DNA of 9,361 bases from Ruminiclostridium sp. GTDB lineage: Bacteria > Bacillota > Clostridia > DSM-8532. The notes under the pieces were generated by a model. It was not told the DNA's origin, did no database searches, and saw only the letters and a program-made list of their open reading frames with translations. The translations under genes were made by a program, and so were the position numbers. Where the stretch lies: the NCBI GenBank assembly GCA_003535195.1, contig DOHN01000127.1, forward strand, positions 27,810 through 37,170, written 5' to 3'. Positions 1 to 5,869 of this stretch are shown in pieces (the first letter of the stretch is position 1; each line of letters starts with the position of its first letter).

Positions 1-161
1 TGCATTATAAATTTGTAGATCCCTTGTGAATAATACTTTTCAGTAAATTCGGGCGAAAGGGACATAAGCCATTTAATCAGGAATGCTAAGGGAATGAGGA
101 GCAAGGAAAAGAATCTATGTTTATATGAAGCATTATGATTTCTTGAAAAATTTTTACGCAT
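1..161 (-). CDS. N-terminal fragment of a DUF3810-like membrane protein (runs off the window)
   Basis: The reading frame starts at an ATG at 161 and stays open to the window edge, giving 53 codons. The start has an AAGGAGG ribosome site at 174-180, about 12 bases upstream. The protein begins with a basic stretch (MRKNFSRNHN), then a hydrophobic segment at about residues 17-33 (FFSLLLIPLAFLIKWLM) that should be a membrane anchor. Next comes a motif close to SPEFTEKYYSQGIY. From memory, that last motif resembles the start of the DUF3810 family, whose members have several N-terminal membrane helices followed by a metallopeptidase-like region. That region lies outside the window, so no catalytic motif can be checked. 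It is the outward-facing gene to the left and lies on the opposite strand from the sugar locus. The coding call is fairly secure; the family name is tentative. Confidence 0.68.
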   Translation of the reverse strand, partial: MRKNFSRNHNASYKHRFFSLLLIPLAFLIKWLMSLSPEFTEKYYSQGIYKFIM

Positions 162-173
162 AGCTCTATACTG

Positions 174-192
174 CCTCCTTATTTCTATTATA
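174..192 (-). promoter_or_regulatory. Ribosome site and possible -10 box for the DUF3810-like gene
   Basis: Read on the minus strand, a perfect TATAAT (187-192) lies just ahead of AAGGAGG (174-180). The T-rich sequence upstream has no good -35 hexamer at 16-18 bases. If TATAAT is the -10 box, the transcript would start almost at the ribosome site, so the promoter reading is weak. The ribosome site itself is clear. Confidence 0.4.
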
Positions 193-252
193 CTATACGA
201 AAAAACAAAAAAATTAAATAGCCAATCCTAGCATGACTATGTGAAAAGCAAT

Positions 253-456
253 CTATTCCTTAAGTAATCGTCCATGCCGGAGAAGACGATAAGTTTCCAT
301 ATTCATATCTTTCCTAGCTTGACCCCGCCAAATACGACATGGCCTAACCAAATTCTGTGTCTGTATCGTATAAACCCAATAAAGCGCTTCAAAGCCTCCC
401 GGTATACAATAGCCGCGGGCCTTTTTAATGCTGCTTTTGCGTGAGTTTAAATCCAT
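253..456 (-). CDS. Small unrecognised protein, 67 aa
   Basis: I do not recognise this protein. The preferred start is the ATG at 456 (MDLNSRKSS...), because GGAGG at 467-471 lies 10 bases upstream. A longer version from 477 adds seven residues, but its start codon would overlap the ribosome site. The product is basic: a lysine/arginine-rich N-terminus, a central aromatic stretch (GGFEALYWVY) and an arginine-rich tail (RLLRHGRLLKE). It contains two cysteines, which are not arranged as a zinc motif. No signal peptide or membrane helix is visible. It ends 91 bases before the DUF3810-like start on the same strand, so the two could be co-transcribed. The good ribosome site and protein-like composition favour a real gene, but it could be a chance ORF or a remnant. 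Confidence 0.42.
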   Translation of the reverse strand: MDLNSRKSSIKKARGYCIPGGFEALYWVYTIQTQNLVRPCRIWRGQARKDMNMETYRLLRHGRLLKE

Positions 457-496
457 ACTTTTAGACCCTCCGGACAAACAGCCGAAAGGCGGGGCT

Positions 497-637
497 TCAA
501 TACTCCTGAAGCTGATAAAAGCGGATATAGAGCGCGGTTAATGCCCATCGACGATGGCGGTCCGGTGAGGTATAATAATAGTACAGATGGCCGGACAGCT
601 CCAGTTTACGTTCACCCGATTGCATTAATTCGCCCAT
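497..637 (-). CDS. Coding-like small ORF or 3' gene remnant, 46 aa from its first ATG
   Basis: From an ATG at 637 this frame encodes MGELMQSGERKLELSGHLYY and continues to RFYQLQEY before a TGA at 497-499. The frame is open upstream without a stop as far as about 781, but I found no ATG there and no Shine-Dalgarno at the right distance from 637 or the next ATG at 622. The composition looks like real protein: alternating charged and aromatic residues, a run of four tyrosines, then SPDRHRRWALTALYIR. It may be a short gene with a weak start or the 3' end of a gene that lost its beginning. It lies 40 bases upstream of the 67-aa ORF on the same strand. It also overlaps, on the opposite strand, the best candidate promoter for the LacI-family gene. 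I do not recognise a family. Confidence 0.33.
   Translation of the reverse strand: MGELMQSGERKLELSGHLYYYYTSPDRHRRWALTALYIRFYQLQEY
548..576 (+). promoter_or_regulatory. Candidate promoter for the LacI-family regulator
   Basis: TCGACG (548-553, four of six matches to the -35 consensus) is followed by a 17-base spacer and a perfect TATAAT (571-576). Transcription would start near 583, leaving a leader of about 158 bases before the GTG at 741. No better pair was seen nearer the gene. The call rests on consensus matching only, and the same bases encode the tyrosine run of the opposite-strand ORF. Confidence 0.42.
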
Positions 638-740
638 AACAGGTATATTGCTGGATTTCCCGCAGGATTGAGCGATATATAAATTATAAGGAGATGGGGG
701 AGATAGGCTCTTAGTTTGAAGAAAGGAGAAGCAAGAGAAA

Positions 741-1787
741 GTGAGAATTACTCTTAAAGAAATCGCAAAGATGGCGAACGTTCACTACTCAACGGTTGAC
801 AAGGTGCTGCATGATCGTGAGGGTGTCAGTGATGAAGTAAGAAAGAAAATCAAGAGAATCATTAAAGAAACCGGATATACACCTAATTCATTAGGCCAAG
901 CGCTGCAAAAAAAGAGCAGTGTTATTCGTATTGCAGCAGTATTGCTTAAAGTTGATGCCTTAAATATGATTAAAGAAGGCATTCATCAGGCGTTAGCATA
1001 CTATGAAGGTTTTGATATTGATGTCCAATTCCATTTGATTCAATATTTTGATGAAGCTTCGCAGCTAAATGTTCTTGAACAATTGATGAAAGATAAAGTT
1101 GATGGAATTGTATTGAGCCCAATCAATACAGAATCCATACGCAATGCTATTGATAACATAACGGATGCCGGAATACCCGTCGTCACTACAATGAACTTTG
1201 ATATTCCGGAAAGCAAGAGATTGTGCTTTGTCGGACAGGATGCCGTTCGCGCCGGGATGGTTGCGGCATCCCTGATCGATGGCCTTTTGTCCGGGCACGG
1301 GAAAGTTCTTCTTGTTACCGCAACAGAGCAGACAGCAACGATATCCTATAGCGAAGGCAGAAGAGTAGGGTTTGAACACATGATTAAAGAAGAGTATCCC
1401 AACATAGAAATTGCAGGCTATGTAGTTGGGTATGACGATCCGATCGTAATAAAGAGAGAGATGTCATCTCTGTTAAAAAACGGGCCCTGGCCCAATGGAA
1501 TTTTTATTACTGGCGGCGGTGTTGCTATCATTGGGGAATTATTGAGAAGATATGACAAAGACCACAAAATAAAAATTGTGTGTTTTGAGCGCTATCCGGA
1601 AATCATCAAATTAATACAGGATGGGATCGTTAACTGTACGATCGATAGTAACATGAGAAAACAAGGCTATCTTCCTATCAAAATATTACTGAATTATTTG
1701 GTTTATAAAAAGAAACCGGCAGCCAATGAAATTTACACCAAGAGTGAGATATTGGTGAAAGGAAGTCTCTGCAAAAAAATTCAATGA
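741..1787 (+). CDS. LacI-family transcriptional regulator with ribose-binding-type sensor domain
   Basis: This 348-aa protein has the normal length of a LacI-family repressor. Residues 3-23 form the helix-turn-helix (TLKEIAKMANVHYSTVDKVL). The usual TVSRV of the recognition helix reads TVDKV here, so operator specificity probably differs from LacI or CcpA. The hinge follows at about 47-56 (YTPNSLGQAL); its Leu55 corresponds to the leucine that LacI members insert at a central CpG. From about residue 62 (VIRIAAVLLK) the rest is a periplasmic-binding-protein-like sensor of the RbsB type. The start is GTG at 741, with GGAG at 725-728, 12 bases away; the helix-turn-helix begins immediately, so no longer form is needed. 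It is the first gene of the sugar locus and is separated from the transporter by a control region. It is inferred to be the local repressor, responding to a sugar or polyol. Confidence 0.93.
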   Translation: MRITLKEIAKMANVHYSTVDKVLHDREGVSDEVRKKIKRIIKETGYTPNSLGQALQKKSSVIRIAAVLLKVDALNMIKEGIHQALAYYEGFDIDVQFHLIQYFDEASQLNVLEQLMKDKVDGIVLSPINTESIRNAIDNITDAGIPVVTTMNFDIPESKRLCFVGQDAVRAGMVAASLIDGLLSGHGKVLLVTATEQTATISYSEGRRVGFEHMIKEEYPNIEIAGYVVGYDDPIVIKREMSSLLKNGPWPNGIFITGGGVAIIGELLRRYDKDHKIKIVCFERYPEIIKLIQDGIVNCTIDSNMRKQGYLPIKILLNYLVYKKKPAANEIYTKSEILVKGSLCKKIQ

Positions 1788-1800
1788 AATTAAACAATTT

Positions 1801-1836
1801 ATAATATTTTATTTCAGAATAAAAATATTATTTTTT
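1801..1836 (+). terminator. AT-rich intrinsic terminator after the regulator gene
   Basis: Thirteen bases after the stop codon, ATAATATTTTATT pairs with AATAAAAATATTAT (one bulged A) around a TCAG loop at 1814-1817. The stem runs straight into six T residues (1831-1836). The geometry is that of a Rho-independent terminator, but the stem is almost all A/T, so it may be leaky and allow some read-through. Confidence 0.5.
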
Positions 1837-1838
1837 AC

Positions 1839-1867
1839 TTGCATTATTTTATGTTATGTATTATATT
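1839..1867 (+). promoter_or_regulatory. Candidate main promoter of the transporter/catabolic operon
   Basis: TTGCAT (1839-1844) and TATATT (1862-1867, five of six to consensus) are separated by exactly 17 bases, which would start transcription near 1874. The -35 box is poor. The argument for it is position: it follows the regulator's terminator and precedes the 20-bp palindrome, which would sit at about +15 to +34, where a repressor blocks initiation or early elongation. Confidence 0.42.
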
Positions 1868-1887
1868 ATCATATAGAGTTTATATTT

Positions 1888-1907
1888 TTACGATTACGTT
1901 ATCGTAA
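1888..1907 (+). promoter_or_regulatory. Palindromic operator, probably for the LacI-family regulator
   Basis: TTACGATTACGTTATCGTAA is a 20-bp palindrome with nine of ten base pairs symmetric (only T1895/T1900 breaks symmetry), centred on the CG at 1897-1898. LacI-family operators are typically palindromes of this size with a central CpG, into which the hinge-helix leucine inserts; the regulator encoded upstream keeps that leucine (Leu55). The site lies just downstream of the candidate promoter and 261 bases before the ATPase start. Assignment to this regulator is inference from position and architecture. Confidence 0.68.
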
Positions 1908-2168
1908 GTTATTCTAGCTAGTAGCAACCAGAGTTACATTCAGACAACTAACATACTATTCTTCTGATTTTATCCATCTTGTAGGCTCTCACCGGGGGAT
2001 GTCAACGTTAAAGCTTAAAACAAAGCAATTTCTTGCACAGACTGGAACCGGGACAGATGAGATCGGATAATGAATCATCTATTTACTGCTGTCTCATCAA
2101 TTGGCAACACAATGTAATATATGTAAAAGTACATGCATGTCAAAAATATTGAGAGAAGTGTGGCGATT
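1908..2168 (+). other. Non-coding leader before the ATPase gene
   Basis: No plausible gene is seen on either strand. Contents: a second AACGTT core at 2003-2008 that resembles a weak LacI-type half-palindrome; a 7-bp inverted repeat, GATGAGA (2056-2062) with TCTCATC (2092-2098); and a possible second promoter, TTGGCA (2101-2106) with TAAAAG (2124-2129) at 17 bases. If transcription starts near 1874, the mRNA would carry an untranslated leader of about 295 bases. I could not match it to a riboswitch class; no T-box sequence or terminator/antiterminator pair is visible. Confidence 0.5.
2101..2129 (+). promoter_or_regulatory. Possible secondary promoter close to the ATPase gene
   Basis: TTGGCA (five of six to the -35 consensus) is followed after 17 bases by TAAAAG (four of six to the -10 consensus). 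Transcription would start near 2136. That fits a translation start at 2169 but would exclude the ATG at 2133. It would escape a repressor bound at 1888-1907, so it would give basal expression if active. Confidence 0.25.
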
Positions 2169-3677
2169 ATGAAAGATGTTCAGTGTATTCTGGAACTAAA
2201 AAGTATCGTTAAAGATTTTCCAGGTGTACGTGCATTGGATGGTGTGAGTATTTCTATACGCCCCGGTTCTGTTCATGTAATTTGCGGCGAAAATGGTGCA
2301 GGAAAATCCGTCATGATGAAAATAATAGACGGTATGTACTGTCCCGATGAAGGCAAATTATATTTTAAGGGGAAAGAAATATGCGGGCATACCATTAATG
2401 AATCCAGAAAAATGGGTATAGCAATGATTCCCCAGGAGTTGAATCCTATATGGGAGATGACGGTTGCTGAAAACATATTTCTTGGTCGTGAACCGAAAAG
2501 CGGTTTATTTGTCAATTTTAAAAAGATGAATGCGGACGCAAATACCCTGCTGCAGCAACTGAATATTCCATATAAAGCGACTCAAAAGATGAAGGAGCTT
2601 TCAATAGCGGGGCAACAGCTCATTGAAATCGCAAAAGCAATATCGATGAGCGCCGAATTAATCATCATGGACGAGCCTACCTCGGCTATCGCAGATCATG
2701 AGGTCGAAATATTATTCCAACAAATTCGAATGCTTAAAGCAAAGAATGTCGCTGTGATCTTTATCACTCACCGCTTGGAAGAAATTTTTCAGATCGCTGA
2801 TGAAATCACGGTTATACGCGATGGCAAATGGATATCCCATGGTCCCGTTACCGGATATACGGTAGATAAGCTGGTTTCCCATATGGTGGGACGAGATATC
2901 AATGACCATTTTCCCAAAGACTGCACTGTACCTATTGGGGAAACTGTTCTGGAGGTAAAACAACTTACTCAGGATTCCAAACACGGTGGACGCTTCAAAA
3001 ATATTAGTTTTAATCTTAAAAAAGGTGAGATATTAGGGTTTGCCGGCCTTATCGGAGCAGGAAGAAGCGAGCTGATGCGCGCGATTTTTGGGCTTGATCC
3101 TCTGACGAGCGGCGAAATCTTTTTAAACGGAAAAAGACTAAAAATACGGCATCCCAACGATGCTGTAAAAGAGGGCATTGCGTTGGTTTCCGAGGACCGC
3201 AAGACATATGGATTAGTTTTAAAACGCAATGTGCATGAAAATATATCATTGGTCAATTTGAAAAAGTTTGTCAAAAGATTTTTTATTGATGATAAAAATA
3301 TTGATAAAGAAGCGCAGGACATGAAGGAATTGCTGCAAATCAAAGTTTCTGATTTCAAAGTCAATATGGGCACACTTTCCGGAGGCAATCAGCAAAAGGT
3401 TGTTTTGGCAAAATGGATAATAGGCAATGTAAAAATTATAATTCTTGATGAACCAACCAGGGGCATTGACGTCGGTGCCAAGGCAGAGATACATAGACTT
3501 ATGTGTAAATTTGCACGTGAAGGCATGTCCATTATTATGATTTCCTCAGAATTGCCTGAGGTGCTTGGAATGAGTGATCGCGTTATCGTAATGAATAATG
3601 GTCAAATTACAGGTACATTAGCAAGGCCTGATTTTTCACAAGAAAAAATAATGAAATTAGCGACAAGCGAGGTATAG
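2169..3677 (+). CDS. Ribose-type sugar ABC transporter, tandem ATPase subunit (RbsA-like)
   Basis: This is the ATP-hydrolysing subunit of a carbohydrate importer of the RbsA/MglA/AraG class, with two nucleotide-binding domains in one chain, acting at the cytoplasmic membrane. From the ATG at 2169 it has 502 residues, the usual RbsA length. A longer form from ATG 2133 adds 12 residues but has no ribosome site, whereas GAGAGAAG (2151-2158) precedes 2169. First domain: Walker A GENGAGKSV (40-48), Q-loop Gln89, signature LSIAGQQ (144-150), Walker B with Glu169, switch His201. Second domain: degenerate Walker A GLIGAGRS with Arg299 in place of lysine, signature LSGGNQQ (403-409), Walker B DEP with Glu428, and Ser instead of the switch histidine, as is normal in this family. 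Val48 replaces the usual threonine. The permease gene follows after 4 bases. Confidence 0.95.
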   Translation: MKDVQCILELKSIVKDFPGVRALDGVSISIRPGSVHVICGENGAGKSVMMKIIDGMYCPDEGKLYFKGKEICGHTINESRKMGIAMIPQELNPIWEMTVAENIFLGREPKSGLFVNFKKMNADANTLLQQLNIPYKATQKMKELSIAGQQLIEIAKAISMSAELIIMDEPTSAIADHEVEILFQQIRMLKAKNVAVIFITHRLEEIFQIADEITVIRDGKWISHGPVTGYTVDKLVSHMVGRDINDHFPKDCTVPIGETVLEVKQLTQDSKHGGRFKNISFNLKKGEILGFAGLIGAGRSELMRAIFGLDPLTSGEIFLNGKRLKIRHPNDAVKEGIALVSEDRKTYGLVLKRNVHENISLVNLKKFVKRFFIDDKNIDKEAQDMKELLQIKVSDFKVNMGTLSGGNQQKVVLAKWIIGNVKIIILDEPTRGIDVGAKAEIHRLMCKFAREGMSIIMISSELPEVLGMSDRVIVMNNGQITGTLARPDFSQEKIMKLATSEV

Positions 3678-3681
3678 TATC

Positions 3682-4659
3682 ATGCGAAAATTATTGTCAG
3701 AAAAGAAGCTTGGAGAAATATACAGCAAGTTTGGCATATTTATTATTTTAATTGCTATAATAATCATTTCATCGTTTGCCAGCCCTTATTTTCTAACGAC
3801 GGGAAATCTGACCAATATTTTAAAACAGATCGCCGTGGTAGCCATTCTTGCGCTTAGTGCAACATATATCATCATTTTGGGGCACATCAATGTTTCCTAT
3901 GGCGCTGTCATCGCTCTCATCGGCAGTTTCTCCTGCCAGGTAATGGTTGCCACGGGAAATCTTTTGGTTTCACTATTGGCAGCGCTTGCTATGGGTGCTT
4001 TCATAGGGGCAATCAATGGCTTTATAATCACTACATTTGAAATCCCTGCATTCATTATGACATTGGCGACAACTGCGATTGCCAGAGGAGCTGTGCTTTT
4101 AATGACAGGCGGCATACCCGTAACCGGGATGGGCGAATCCTTTCTGCTGATTGGTCAGGGTATGATATTCACCAATTTGAAAATACCGATTCCCATTTCT
4201 GTACTGATACTTATTGGCTTGACAATAATAAGCTGGATCATATTATCAAAAACTTGTTTTGGCAGATACGTGTATGCGGTTGGCGGAAATGAAAAAGCAG
4301 CCATTGCCTCTGGTATTAAAACTAAAACGGTGATTCGCAAGGCGTTTATATTAGATGGAGTTTTAACGGCAATAGCAGGTGTTCTGTTTGTCAGCCGAAT
4401 GAACAGCGGGCAGCCGGGAGCAGGTGTAGGATATGAATTTTACGCGATTACTGCTGTCGTCGTTGGCGGAACAAGTCTTGCGGGCGGCGTCGGTACGATC
4501 ATGGGAACTATTGTCGGCGCTTTAATTGTTGGCATTATCAATAATATTCAAATCCTTTTACATGTACATACTTACTGGCAGCAAATTGTACAGGGCCTCA
4601 TTATATTGTTTGCGGTTATTATAGACATTTTATCTAAGAAAGCTTCCGGCAAGAGGTAA
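3682..4659 (+). CDS. Ribose-type sugar ABC transporter permease (RbsC-like)
   Basis: This 325-aa, very hydrophobic protein forms the membrane channel of the importer. It belongs to the branched-chain/ribose permease family (BPD_transp_2). Membrane segments are clear at about 17-35, 46-66, 70-88, 94-115, 120-140, 168-188, 222-240, 252-285 and 298-318. Family landmarks are PAFIMTLATTAIARG (122-136), FGRYVYAVGGNEKAA (193-207) and VGGTSLAGGVGTIMGT (261-276); the latter regions include the loop that contacts the ATPase. The usual GGIDLS signature near the second or third helix reads GHINVS (67-72), with Asn in place of Asp. The start is supported by GAGG at 3669-3672, 9 bases upstream, overlapping the end of the ATPase gene, which suggests translational coupling. 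Substrate cannot be read from the sequence. Confidence 0.94.
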   Translation: MRKLLSEKKLGEIYSKFGIFIILIAIIIISSFASPYFLTTGNLTNILKQIAVVAILALSATYIIILGHINVSYGAVIALIGSFSCQVMVATGNLLVSLLAALAMGAFIGAINGFIITTFEIPAFIMTLATTAIARGAVLLMTGGIPVTGMGESFLLIGQGMIFTNLKIPIPISVLILIGLTIISWIILSKTCFGRYVYAVGGNEKAAIASGIKTKTVIRKAFILDGVLTAIAGVLFVSRMNSGQPGAGVGYEFYAITAVVVGGTSLAGGVGTIMGTIVGALIVGIINNIQILLHVHTYWQQIVQGLIILFAVIIDILSKKASGKR

Positions 4660-4673
4660 TCAACATACCAAGC

Positions 4674-4704
4674 TTAGATATGACCTGAATTAGGAATTAT
4701 CTAA
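4674..4704 (+). repeat. Inverted repeat between permease and binding-protein genes
   Basis: TTAGATA (4674-4680) pairs with TATCTAA (4698-4704), and inside them CCT (4684-4686) can pair with AGG (4692-4694) around a five-base loop. It is followed by A residues rather than T, so it is not an intrinsic terminator on the plus strand. It lies 36 bases before the binding-protein start and could affect mRNA processing or stability. Confidence 0.45.
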
Positions 4705-4740
4705 AAAATATTAAAGGAGAAGAAAAGGAGAGAAAAAGCA

Positions 4741-5745
4741 ATGAGGAAATTAATGGTAATGGTGTTGATTCTAATGATCGCTGTTTCGTCGATTGGGTGC
4801 GCCCAGCAAACGACACAAACGCCGCCTGCAGAATCAACGGGGCAATCAGGACAGCAACCCGCTGATACGGGTGGAGGGACGACTGCAAAGCTGAGGATTG
4901 GTTATATCAATTCTGCAGACACCGACGTCTTCTGTGTAATGCGCAAGGAGGCTTTGCAGGAGGTCATTGATCCGGCGCAATACGAAATTACATTTTATGA
5001 TGCAAACAACGATATCCAGAAGCAAATCGACTACACGGACAATCTGATCACCGAACATGTTGATCTGATCATCATTGTTCCGGTTGATAGCGAAGGTGCG
5101 GTTCCTGCAATAGAAGCAGCCAATCAGGCAAAAATCCCGGTTATATGTCTCGGCATCAACTCAGCAGGCGGAGATTTCACCTTTGTCGGATCAGACCACT
5201 ATACATCCGGGCACATGCAGGGAGCATATATGGCAAAGGCTCTCCCGGACAATGCCAAGGTCCTCTACATGGAAGGCGCTCCGGGCTATGATCACACCAG
5301 GCTCCGGAAACAGGGGTACGAAGATGCCCTTAAGGAAGCGGGCCGGGATGACGTCACTATAATTGCTTCGCAAACTGCTGAATATGATAAGGCCAAGGGC
5401 ATGGCGCTTATGGAAACATGGATTCAGGCTTATGGCAACGATGGATTTGACGCTGTGATATGTGCGAATGACCAGATGGCGCTGGGCGCCATGGAAGCGC
5501 TTAAGGTTGCGGGGATTGCCGGAAAACAGATCGCAGGGATCGATGCGACTGCCGATGCCTGCCAGGCCATTATCGATGGGGGCATGACCTATACCCTGAA
5601 ACAGGATGCGGCGGGACAGGGTGCAATGTGTCTCACTGTTATAAAGGATCTTGAAGCAGGAAAGGAATTACAAAAAGAGTACCTTGTACCTTATACGGAT
5701 GTTGATATAAATAATGCTGCGGAGATATTAGCGGACGCTAATTGA
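4741..5745 (+). CDS. Sugar-binding lipoprotein of the ABC transporter (RbsB-like)
   Basis: This 334-aa protein captures the substrate outside the cell and delivers it to the permease. It has a lipoprotein signal: two positive charges, a hydrophobic core (LMVMVLILMIAV) and a lipobox SSIGC with Cys20 as the predicted lipidated residue; Ser at -3 is less common than Leu. A flexible linker rich in Gln, Thr, Pro and Gly spans about 21-49. The mature domain starts at KLRIGYINS and is of the Peripl_BP_4 type (ribose/galactose/inositol binders), with the ANND segment, a VPVDSEGAVPAI segment and IAGIDATADA near the hinge. The start has GGAG at 4727-4730, 10 bases upstream, and a second AAAGGAG slightly earlier. 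Gene order ATPase-permease-binder places it last in the transporter. Hairpins lie on both sides of the gene. The ligand is not identifiable by eye. Confidence 0.94.
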   Translation: MRKLMVMVLILMIAVSSIGCAQQTTQTPPAESTGQSGQQPADTGGGTTAKLRIGYINSADTDVFCVMRKEALQEVIDPAQYEITFYDANNDIQKQIDYTDNLITEHVDLIIIVPVDSEGAVPAIEAANQAKIPVICLGINSAGGDFTFVGSDHYTSGHMQGAYMAKALPDNAKVLYMEGAPGYDHTRLRKQGYEDALKEAGRDDVTIIASQTAEYDKAKGMALMETWIQAYGNDGFDAVICANDQMALGAMEALKVAGIAGKQIAGIDATADACQAIIDGGMTYTLKQDAAGQGAMCLTVIKDLEAGKELQKEYLVPYTDVDINNAAEILADAN

Positions 5746-5772
5746 CATACTGTTGGTAAAGTGCAGAAAAGT

Positions 5773-5810
5773 GATATTCGGGAGAAGACGATTGTCTTCT
5801 CCCAAATATC
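5773..5810 (+). repeat. Long stem-loop after the binding-protein gene
   Basis: GATATT-C-GGGAGAAGAC (5773-5789) pairs with GTCTTCTCCC-A-AATATC (5794-5810) around a four-base loop GATT. That makes 17 positions with a single C/A mismatch, a very stable structure. No T run follows, so it is not a classical intrinsic terminator. It lies 28 bases after the binding-protein stop and 59 bases before the oxidoreductase start. Likely roles are protecting the upstream mRNA from 3' exonucleases or partly attenuating the downstream genes. Confidence 0.72.
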
Positions 5811-5869
5811 GCCGAAGGAATTTAGCAGATATACTTTAATAATAAATTGCAATAGGAGGATTAACAGGT

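Noticed and set aside
1435..1449. ACGAT and ATCGT half-sites close together within the regulator gene, similar to the operator arms
   Set aside because: The arms are only three bases apart instead of six and the site lies inside coding sequence, so it is probably chance.
2131..2140. ACATGCATGT palindrome at the upstream ATG of the ATPase gene
   Set aside because: Ten-base palindromes of this type are common. It has no central CG, and the ATG in it lacks a ribosome site, so neither an operator nor the true start is supported.
5742..5747. Perfect TTGACA just at the end of the binding-protein gene, as a possible internal promoter
   Set aside because: At 16-18 bases downstream there is only CAGAAA/AGAAAA/GAAAAG, a poor -10 box, and the strong hairpin would follow immediately in the leader.
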